NCBI GenBank assembly: GCA_028696805.1
Contig: JAQVGI010000006.1
Coordinates: 1 to 43,116 of the forward strand
DNA length: 43,116 bases
Origin: Alphaproteobacteria bacterium
Lineage (GTDB): Bacteria > Pseudomonadota > Alphaproteobacteria > CAAHEQ01 > UBA3637
Reading direction: 5' to 3'
The notes under the pieces were generated by a model. It saw only the letters and a list, made by a program, of their open reading frames with translations, searched no databases and was not told the DNA's origin. The position numbers and the translations under genes are program-made. Below, piece after piece: positions 37,622-43,116 of this stretch; positions within the stretch are counted from its first letter, which is position 1; each line of letters opens with the position of its first letter.

Positions 37622-38547
37622 CGCTCGAATCCCTCAACCGCCGGATTAAAACGACCGCCGAGCTGCGCGACATCGTCAGCACGATGAAAATGCTGTCGTC
37701 CGTCAGCGTCGGGCAATACGAGCGCGCCCTGCTGTCCGTCAGGGAGTTCGGCAAAACCGTCCGGGAGGGATTCCTGGGTGTGCTGCTGAACGACGCGTTC
37801 CATTTCCGGCCCCAGGAAATCAAGACGCCGCAGCCCAACACGCTCATCGTCGCCATCGGAACGGACAACGGCTTGGTGGGGCGGTTCAACAAGGATGTCC
37901 TGACCCATGCCGCGCACGCGGCGGCGGGAAGCCCCGTCCGCCTGATCTGCGTCGGAAAGAGGATGGGGCTGCTGGCGCGGGCCCGCACGCACCCCGTCGA
38001 CGACATCTACCCCATTTCCAACTCGCTGAAAGAAATCATGACGCTGGCGTCGATGATTCTGGTCACAATCGACGCCGTCATCGCCCGGGAAAAGATCGAA
38101 AAGGTCATGCTGTGCTTCAACCAGCGCGCGGCCGCCGCCGTCCAGCCGACGACGCAGCAGCTGATGCCGCTGCCCCTGCCGCAATACCGCGAATTCAAGA
38201 AGCAGAAATGGGACGGGCCGAGCATTCCGATGGTCGCCGGCGACAAGCGGCGGGTCTTCCAGGCATTAATTCACGAATATTTCATAGTCTCGCTGACGCA
38301 CGCCCTGACGTCCTCGCTGGCGGCGGAGCATTACACCCGCATGATGAATATGCAGCAAGCCGAGAAGAACATTGATGAATCGCTGGACGAGATGAACCGG
38401 GAATACCAGCAGACGCGCCAGGCCAAAATCACCGACGAGCTGATCGACATCGTGTCGGGCGCGGAAAGCTTGAAAAGCGCCTCCCCCTTGACAAAGGACG
38501 CAAAACAGGCTAAAAGGAAGCAACCCCCACGAAAGGAGAAAAAATGA
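37618..38547 (+). CDS. atpG: N-type ATPase gamma subunit
   Basis: The 309-residue protein is the central rotor shaft. N-terminal LNRRIKTTAELRDIVSTMKML is the conserved gamma helix (given here as two parts, LNRRIKTTAELR and DIVSTMKML). The C-terminal helix is recognisable as SLTHALTSSLAAEHYTRM followed by NMQQAEKNID. A basic 35-residue tail rich in Lys follows. N-ATPase gammas are divergent, so this fits. It overlaps atpA by four bases and ihfB by four. Confidence 0.92.
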   Translation: MTLESLNRRIKTTAELRDIVSTMKMLSSVSVGQYERALLSVREFGKTVREGFLGVLLNDAFHFRPQEIKTPQPNTLIVAIGTDNGLVGRFNKDVLTHAAHAAAGSPVRLICVGKRMGLLARARTHPVDDIYPISNSLKEIMTLASMILVTIDAVIAREKIEKVMLCFNQRAAAAVQPTTQQLMPLPLPQYREFKKQKWDGPSIPMVAGDKRRVFQALIHEYFIVSLTHALTSSLAAEHYTRMMNMQQAEKNIDESLDEMNREYQQTRQAKITDELIDIVSGAESLKSASPLTKDAKQAKRKQPPRKEKK

Positions 38548-38834
38548 TAAAATCCGAATTGATCGACAAAATCGCGGCCGCGAACAACCTGGCCGCCACG
38601 GACGCCGACCGCGTCATTTCCACGATATTCGACGAAATCCTCAAGACATTGAAGCAGGGCGGCCGGGTCGAGCTGCGCGGCTTCGGCATCTTTTCCGTCC
38701 GCACGCGCCGCGCGCGGATGGGACGCAACCCGAAAACGGGCGCGCCCGTCGCCGTCGAGGCCAAAAAAGTCCCCTTCTTCAAGGCCGGCAAGACGATGAC
38801 CGACGTTTTGAATAAAAAACCGGGAGCCGCATGA
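38544..38834 (+). CDS. ihfB: integration host factor beta-like DNA-bending protein
   Basis: The 96-residue protein belongs to the HU/IHF family of nucleoid proteins that bend DNA. Visible features are the MIKSELIDKIAAANNL N-terminal helix, the RVELRGFGIFSV beta region, the DNA-arm tip GRNPKTG with its intercalating Pro, and the PFFKAGKTM C-terminal strand. IHF-beta rather than HU is favoured by MIKSELIDKI and length. AAAGGAG lies just before the ATG, which overlaps atpG. Its stop overlaps accD. An IHF gene at the end of an ATPase operon is unusual. Confidence 0.9.
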   Translation: MIKSELIDKIAAANNLAATDADRVISTIFDEILKTLKQGGRVELRGFGIFSVRTRRARMGRNPKTGAPVAVEAKKVPFFKAGKTMTDVLNKKPGAA

Positions 38835-39691
38835 ACTGGATCAAAAGCATCCGGCGCCGCCCCGTCGCCCACAACAAGGACAAGGCCAAAGACATCCCCG
38901 ACAACATCTGGGATACCTGCCCCGGGTGTTCCGGCATGCTGTATCACGCCGAGGTTGAAAAATCCCATTTCATCTGCCCGCATTGCGGACACCATTTCCG
39001 GCTGGCGCCGTTGAAGCGCCTGGACATGCTGTTCGACGACGGGCAATACACGCTGATCCAGCTGCCGAAGACGGCGGACGACCCGCTGGCCTTCCACGAT
39101 TTGAAAAAATACGCGGACAGGTTGAAAGAAGCGCGCAAAAAGACGAAAAACCAGGACGCCTTCATCGCGGCGCACGGCAAAATAGGCGGGCATTCCGTCG
39201 TCGTCGGCGCGTTCGACTTTTCCTTCATGGGCGGATCGATGGGGTGCGCCGTCGGCGAAGCCATCGTCACGGCCGTCCAGCTCGCCCTGCTGCAGGAAGC
39301 GGCGCTGATACTCGTGCCCGCGTCCGGCGGCGCGCGCATGCAGGAGGGCATCCTCTCGCTGATGCAGATGGCGCGCACGAGCGTCGCCGTGGACAAGCTG
39401 AAAAAACGCCGGCTGCCCTACATCGTCGTCCTGACGGATCCGACCACCGGCGGCGTGACGGCCTCGTTCGCGATGCTGGGCGACCTGACGCTGGCGGAGC
39501 CCGGCGCGACCATCGGCTTCGCCGGATCGCGCGTCATCGAGCAGACGATTCGCGAAAAGCTGCCCCCGAACTTTCAAAAATCCGATTATCTGCTGGAGCA
39601 CGGCATGATCGACGCCGTCGTGCCGCGGTCGGAATTGCGCGGGACGCTGATTCAGGCGCTCGGCCTGCTGATGCCGTCCAGAAAGGGATGA
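38831..39691 (+). CDS. accD: acetyl-CoA carboxylase carboxyltransferase beta subunit
   Basis: AccD and AccA together transfer carboxyl from biotin to acetyl-CoA, the first step of fatty-acid synthesis. The 286-residue protein has the N-terminal zinc ribbon C30-x2-C33-x15-C49-x2-C52, then the crotonase-like core with SGGARMQEG and the LTDPTTGGVTASFAMLGD strand in two parts, LTDPTTGGV and TASFAMLGD. The start overlaps ihfB by four bases. AccA is not in the window. Confidence 0.97.
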   Translation: MNWIKSIRRRPVAHNKDKAKDIPDNIWDTCPGCSGMLYHAEVEKSHFICPHCGHHFRLAPLKRLDMLFDDGQYTLIQLPKTADDPLAFHDLKKYADRLKEARKKTKNQDAFIAAHGKIGGHSVVVGAFDFSFMGGSMGCAVGEAIVTAVQLALLQEAALILVPASGGARMQEGILSLMQMARTSVAVDKLKKRRLPYIVVLTDPTTGGVTASFAMLGDLTLAEPGATIGFAGSRVIEQTIREKLPPNFQKSDYLLEHGMIDAVVPRSELRGTLIQALGLLMPSRKG

Positions 39692-39692
39692 G

Positions 39693-40703
39693 ATGAAATC
39701 GGTCGTGTTCTTCGATGCGGATGAAAAACTGCGGGACTTCGTCGCCCGCAATCCCGTCGCGGGGCATGCGCCCGTCTTCGTGGCGCAGGACATTAACGCC
39801 GTCCCCGCCGCCGCGTTCAAGCCATACGCAAATGCGGAAATCATCTCCCTTTTCACGCATTCGGACAAAGTCGCCAACCAAAAGCTCGACCTGCTGCCGC
39901 GCCTCAAAATGATCAACACGCGGTCGACGGGGTTCAATCACATCGACCTGGCGTATTGCCGGAAGCGCGGCATCGCCGTGACGAATGTCCCGAAATACGG
40001 CGAAATCACCGTGGCCGAATTCGCGTTCGCGCTGCTGCTGTCCGTGATGCGCCATGTCGTCCAGGCCAGGAACGATATGGCCCAGAACCAGATCCGGCTT
40101 GAAAAATACATGGGGACGGACCTGGCGGGGAAAACCATCGGCATCATCGGCACGGGATCCATCGGGCGCCATATGATCCAAATCGCCAAAGGGTTCGGCA
40201 TGTCCGTCGCGGCGTATGATCCCTACCCCGATCCGGCCTTGAAGGACATGTATGTCCCGAGCTTGAAGAAGCTGTATCGCCAAAGCGACATCATTTCGCT
40301 GCACATCCCGTCGACGCCGCAGAACAGGCACCTGATCGGCAAGCAGGCGTTTGCGGAGATGAAGCCGGGCGTCGTCATTATCAACACGGCGCGCGGCGAC
40401 CTGATCGACACCCAGGCGCTGTATCAGGCGCTGCGCGCGGGACGCGTCGGCGGGGCCGGCCTGGATGTGCTGGAAAACGAGGATTTCCTGCTGAACGACG
40501 ACATCGATCCGAACCACGCGCGGTGCAACCATGAATGTCTGCTGGATTCCGCGATGAACCTGAAGCTGATGCAGTTCAAAAATGTCATCGTCACGCCGCA
40601 CATCGCCTTCAATTCCGTCGATGCGATCGGGCGCATCATGGCCATCTCCGTCGAGGACATCAACCGCTTCATCGCCCGCAAGCCCGTCAACCGCGTCGCT
40701 TAA
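39693..40703 (+). CDS. D-lactate / D-2-hydroxyacid dehydrogenase
   Basis: The 336-residue NAD-dependent enzyme reduces a 2-keto acid, most likely pyruvate to D-lactate, in fermentation. The Rossmann motif is GTGSIG (153-158), the acidic residue that prefers NAD is in AYDPYP (D176), and the catalytic residues are R234 (NTARGD), E263 and H303 (VTPHIAF). The NVPKYGEITVAEFA stretch is typical of the lactate-type group. It starts one base after accD, so it is the last gene of the N-ATPase transcript. It meets the DUF2155 gene tail to tail, with the stops overlapping. D-lactate as product is inferred. Confidence 0.88.
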   Translation: MKSVVFFDADEKLRDFVARNPVAGHAPVFVAQDINAVPAAAFKPYANAEIISLFTHSDKVANQKLDLLPRLKMINTRSTGFNHIDLAYCRKRGIAVTNVPKYGEITVAEFAFALLLSVMRHVVQARNDMAQNQIRLEKYMGTDLAGKTIGIIGTGSIGRHMIQIAKGFGMSVAAYDPYPDPALKDMYVPSLKKLYRQSDIISLHIPSTPQNRHLIGKQAFAEMKPGVVIINTARGDLIDTQALYQALRAGRVGGAGLDVLENEDFLLNDDIDPNHARCNHECLLDSAMNLKLMQFKNVIVTPHIAFNSVDAIGRIMAISVEDINRFIARKPVNRVA

Positions 40704-41230
40704 TCTTCCGTTTCCGCGGCGTTTTCATCCGGCCCGTCGGCGGCGTCATCGGACGGCGGAGCCTCATCGGACGGCCCGGCCGAAGCCGGAGGCTCCTCGC
40801 GGATGAGCTGCTCCTGATAAATCAAAGCCGGCTGAACGGATTCCGGGGCCGCCGGCGCGGGCATGTCCGGCGCCACGCATTCGATCACCCAGATGCCATA
40901 CACCGCATGATCCATCGCCGAAAGCGCCGGGTTGGACGAAAACATCCACCCGTTGAACACGACATTTTCGGCGCCGTCGCCGCTTTTCTCGGAAATATGC
41001 AGGAAAGCGGCGTTTTCCGGCGTTTCCTCCGGCGGCTTCTTCAAGCACCTGTGCGGCGTCACCACCAGGTCCCCGAACCGCGCGGGACGCCCGACCGCGG
41101 CATGGATGTCGCTGACCCGCCCCGTGATTTTATCCACGGCGCGCAGCAGCAGCTTCTCCGTTTCGATGTCTTTGGCGTGCAGGACGGAAGCGACCCCCAA
41201 AACGCCCAGAAAAACGAGTATTTTTTTCAT
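40700..41230 (-). CDS. DUF2155 family periplasmic protein
   Basis: The 176-residue protein has a signal peptide (1-19, ending LHA). The DUF2155 core follows: LLRAVDKITGRVSDIHAAVG in two parts (LLRAVDKITGRV, HAAVGRPARFG), C62, then NVVFNGWMFSSNPALSAMDH as VFNGWMFSSNPAL and C117 in WVIEC. The last 50 residues are acidic and Pro/Ala-rich and look disordered. DUF2155 is found mainly in alphaproteobacteria and its function is unknown. It lies six bases after the MlaD-like gene, so it is in the same operon. Confidence 0.9.
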   Translation of the reverse strand: MKKILVFLGVLGVASVLHAKDIETEKLLLRAVDKITGRVSDIHAAVGRPARFGDLVVTPHRCLKKPPEETPENAAFLHISEKSGDGAENVVFNGWMFSSNPALSAMDHAVYGIWVIECVAPDMPAPAAPESVQPALIYQEQLIREEPPASAGPSDEAPPSDDAADGPDENAAETED

Positions 41231-41236
41231 GCGGAC

Positions 41237-41680
41237 CTACTTTGCGGACAGGAAGATGAACTCGGACACGCTTTCTTCCAGCGACTTGTAATTCTTCGTT
41301 TTCATGATGGTTTCGTTCGGCTCCAGGACCGACTGGCTCTTGCCGGGCATCAGCTGCACATACTTGCCGCCCATCACGCCGGAATCGGCGACCGCGGCTT
41401 CGGTGTCCCGCGGCAGGTGCAACGACGACACCAGCCCCAGGACAACCTCGGCCGTGTAGGTTTCCGGATCCAGCCGCACATCCAGGACAGAGCCGACCTT
41501 GATGCCCGAAATGCGGACGTCCGCGCCGACTTCCAGCCCGCCGACCTTCATGAACTGCGCGGTCAGCTTGTATCCGTCCACCTTCTTGATATCGATATGG
41601 GAGGCGGCGAAAAACAAAAACAGCCCGACGAATATCAGGACGCCGAACCCGAGGATCGTCTCGATGGGATTTTTCTTCAT
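41237..41680 (-). CDS. mlaD: MlaD-like MCE-domain lipid-transport protein (second copy)
   Basis: MlaD is the periplasmic substrate-binding part of the MlaFEDB phospholipid transporter that keeps the outer membrane asymmetric. The 147-residue protein has an N-terminal anchor (about 6-25), and an MCE domain with VRISGIKVGSV, the GVMGGKYVQLMPG closing loop and a short tail. The start MKKNPIETILG at 41680 overlaps the stop of the neighbouring MCE gene; family members begin with this KNxIET motif. The longer frame from 42172 is not used. Confidence 0.9.
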   Translation of the reverse strand: MKKNPIETILGFGVLIFVGLFLFFAASHIDIKKVDGYKLTAQFMKVGGLEVGADVRISGIKVGSVLDVRLDPETYTAEVVLGLVSSLHLPRDTEAAVADSGVMGGKYVQLMPGKSQSVLEPNETIMKTKNYKSLEESVSEFIFLSAK

Positions 41681-42144
41681 GGATTTTCCTCCAATACGTT
41701 CTTTTTCACGCGCATATAGCCGTTCACCTTGTTCATCAATTCCCCCAGTATCAGCGAATCCTGCGTGAACGAAAAGTCCTCGCCGGAGCTTAAAACCGCA
41801 TCTTCCGCGCCCGGGGTGATTTCGACATACTTCTTGCCCAGCAGGCCGTCCGTCTCGATGGAAACGGACGAATCGACGGGCAGCGAAACGGGCCTTTGAA
41901 AAGACAATTCGGCGCGGACGCGATACCCGCGCGACAGCGACTGGCCCGCAACCTTGCCGACCGTCACGCCGGCGACGCGCACGGGCGCCCCGCTCATCAG
42001 GCCGTCCGTCTGGCCGAAATAGGCGTTCAGGGTGAACGAGCGGATTTTTTGCTTCAGCGCGGATTGGTGGTAGACAAACCATATCCCGGCCGCAAAAGCC
42101 AGGGTCAGGAAAAAGCCGACGCAGATTTCTTTTTTGTTCCGCAT
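41677..42144 (-). CDS. MlaD-like MCE-domain lipid-transport protein (first copy)
   Basis: The 155-residue protein has an N-terminal anchor (about 7-26) and an MCE domain with VRVAGVTVGKV and GLLGKKYVEITPG. It lies directly before the second, closest paralogue with an ATGA overlap. The start MRNKKEICVG is chosen because a promoter at 42151-42179 leaves room for no more than about six leader bases. MlaE and MlaF, needed for a full transporter, are not in the window. Two MlaD-type proteins in tandem could form a mixed ring. Confidence 0.88.
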   Translation of the reverse strand: MRNKKEICVGFFLTLAFAAGIWFVYHQSALKQKIRSFTLNAYFGQTDGLMSGAPVRVAGVTVGKVAGQSLSRGYRVRAELSFQRPVSLPVDSSVSIETDGLLGKKYVEITPGAEDAVLSSGEDFSFTQDSLILGELMNKVNGYMRVKKNVLEENP

Positions 42145-42150
42145 GGGGAT

Positions 42151-42179
42151 ATTTGACCTGATTCCGCCCCAAAAGTCAA
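42151..42179 (-). promoter_or_regulatory. promoter of the MlaD-like operon (likely leaderless)
   Basis: On the minus strand TTGACT (42174-42179), a 17-base spacer and TCAAAT (42151-42156) are only six bases before the ATG at 42144, and no ribosome site is visible. Confidence 0.6.
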
Positions 42180-42229
42180 GTGCTTTCGCGCCCTTTTTGC
42201 AAACGGGGGGCGGTTGCGGCATATTTTTG

Positions 42230-42258
42230 TTGATTTCGGCGCCCGAATCGGGTAGCAT
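42230..42258 (+). promoter_or_regulatory. promoter of the M42 peptidase gene
   Basis: TTGATT (42230-42235), a 17-base spacer and TAGCAT (42253-42258) lie 22 bases before the ATG at 42281, which has AAAGGAG six to twelve bases upstream. Confidence 0.68.
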
Positions 42259-42280
42259 AGGCGGCACAAAGGAGCACCCG

Positions 42281-43116
42281 ATGAAAGCAGAATCCAAAAA
42301 ATTCCTCAAAAAACTCTTGGCGAGCGTTTCGCCGTCCGGATACGAAGAAGAGGCCGCGCGCGTCTGGCTGGCGGAGGCCGAAACCATCTCCAAGAACATC
42401 CGGCACGATGTCCACGGCAACGCGCATATGGTCGTCAACAAGGGCGGCTATCCGCGGGTCATCCTGACCGGACACTACGACGAAATCGGCTTCATCGTCA
42501 GCCATATCGACGACAAGGGCTTCATCTCCATCCAGCCGATCGGCGGGTGGGATCCCCAAATTTCGCAGGGCCAGCGCGTGACGATCGTCGGGAAAGCCGG
42601 CAAAATCCCCGGCGTCATCGGCAAGGCGCCCGTCCACTGGTCGCGCGGGGACGGCGACAAGAGCATCACGAAAATCAGCCAGCAATGGGTCGACATCGGC
42701 ACGGCGTCCAAGGCGGAAACGGAAAAATTGGTCGCCGTCGGCGATCCGCTGGTTCTGGCGCAGGAGTTCGTCGAGCTGCAGGGCGGGCGCTTCGCGTGCC
42801 GCGGCCTGGACGACAAGCTGGGCGCGTTCATCGTATTGGAGGCCGGGCGCATTCTGGCGGAGCGCTCCATCGCGCCGGAAGTCCACATCGTCGCGACATG
42901 CCAGGAGGAAGTCGGCCTGCGCGGCGCGAAAACGGCCGCATTCGGAATAGACGCCCAGATCGGCATCGCGACGGACGTGACGTTCGCGACGGATCATCCG
43001 CGCGTCGGCGACAACCTGCAAAAATACGGCGACATCAAAATCGGCGGCGGCGCGGCCGTGACGCGCGGCCCGAACGTCCATCCGCGCCTGTTCGACAAGA
43101 TGCGCGAGATCGGAAG
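42281..43116 (+). CDS. M42-family metallopeptidase, partial (C-terminus outside window)
   Basis: M42 enzymes (PepA/FrvX/TET type) are large cytoplasmic aminopeptidase complexes with two metals. The first 278 residues are present. Ligands and motifs are H65 in TGHYDEIGF, D177 in GLDDKLGAF, E209/E210 in CQEEVGLRG and D232 in IATDVTFATDHP. The PDZ-like dimerisation insertion lies at about 75-165. The start is set by the promoter and AAAGGAG. The remaining 70-80 residues of a typical protein (about 350) lie beyond the window. Peptide preference cannot be told. Confidence 0.94.
   Translation, partial: MKAESKKFLKKLLASVSPSGYEEEAARVWLAEAETISKNIRHDVHGNAHMVVNKGGYPRVILTGHYDEIGFIVSHIDDKGFISIQPIGGWDPQISQGQRVTIVGKAGKIPGVIGKAPVHWSRGDGDKSITKISQQWVDIGTASKAETEKLVAVGDPLVLAQEFVELQGGRFACRGLDDKLGAFIVLEAGRILAERSIAPEVHIVATCQEEVGLRGAKTAAFGIDAQIGIATDVTFATDHPRVGDNLQKYGDIKIGGGAAVTRGPNVHPRLFDKMREIG

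Noticed and set aside
40700-40703. Overlapping convergent stops of the dehydrogenase and DUF2155 genes as something special
   Set aside because: Tail-to-tail overlaps of a few bases are common in compact genomes.

Overview
The window looks like the chromosome of an alphaproteobacterium. Most of it is high in G+C (roughly 60% by eye). It carries a CckA-type hybrid histidine kinase, a DUF2155 protein, an Lpt/KdsD lipopolysaccharide block and the short bacterial form of phosphatidylserine decarboxylase. The gene content (glycogen branching and debranching enzymes, pyruvate phosphate dikinase, D-2-hydroxyacid dehydrogenase, N-type ATPase) would fit a fermentative, possibly host-associated lineage, but that is inference. 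Genes are tightly packed, often with ATGA stop/start overlaps, and several promoters can be read directly as TTGAxx-N16/17-TAnnnT.

Layout. 1-4013 (minus): a partial 6-phosphofructokinase, then the outer-membrane block read as exonuclease, kdsD, a fused lptC-lptA gene, and lptB. 4168-4252: tRNA-Leu(CAG). 4374-7053 (plus): psd and pssA (phosphatidylethanolamine synthesis), a secreted protein and a TrmJ-like methyltransferase. 7142-7327: a 61-residue ORF with its own promoter. 7346-9889: an AT-rich graveyard of mobile-element fragments (type III restriction subunit, DinD, phage tape measure protein, serine recombinase) ending at tRNA-Pro(GGG). 10062-10883: a YdjC-family deacetylase. 10886-18389 (minus): a six-gene glycogen operon, glgB-HDIG protein-glgX-alkaline phosphatase-hflX-RNHCP protein. 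18534-19139 (plus): a SpoT-like HD protein with lost catalytic residues behind a perfect consensus promoter.

19146-29699 is the most unusual part. A 794-residue cysteine-rich protein with a prepilin N-terminus lies upstream of ppdK on the opposite strand. Beyond ppdK comes a run of surface-type genes: a LamG-like membrane protein, a PilV/shufflon-like minor pilin and a large secreted protein. A lower-G+C patch (about 27330-28860) covers the 3' end of the pilin gene and the 5' half of the next gene, with homopolymer tracts inside the coding sequence. This reads as a variable surface/adhesion locus.

29777-40703 (plus): cckA, then a complete N-ATPase operon in the diagnostic order atpDCQRBEFAG, continuing with overlapping starts into ihfB, accD and a D-2-hydroxyacid dehydrogenase. 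40700-42144 (minus): DUF2155 and two tandem MlaD-like proteins. 42281-end (plus): an M42 family peptidase cut by the window edge.

The genes together cover envelope building (LPS transport, Kdo precursor, phosphatidylethanolamine, Mla-type lipid traffic), glycogen and PPi-linked glycolysis, an alternative rotary ATPase, and a pilin-like surface system. No CRISPR array, rRNA or intact mobile element was seen.
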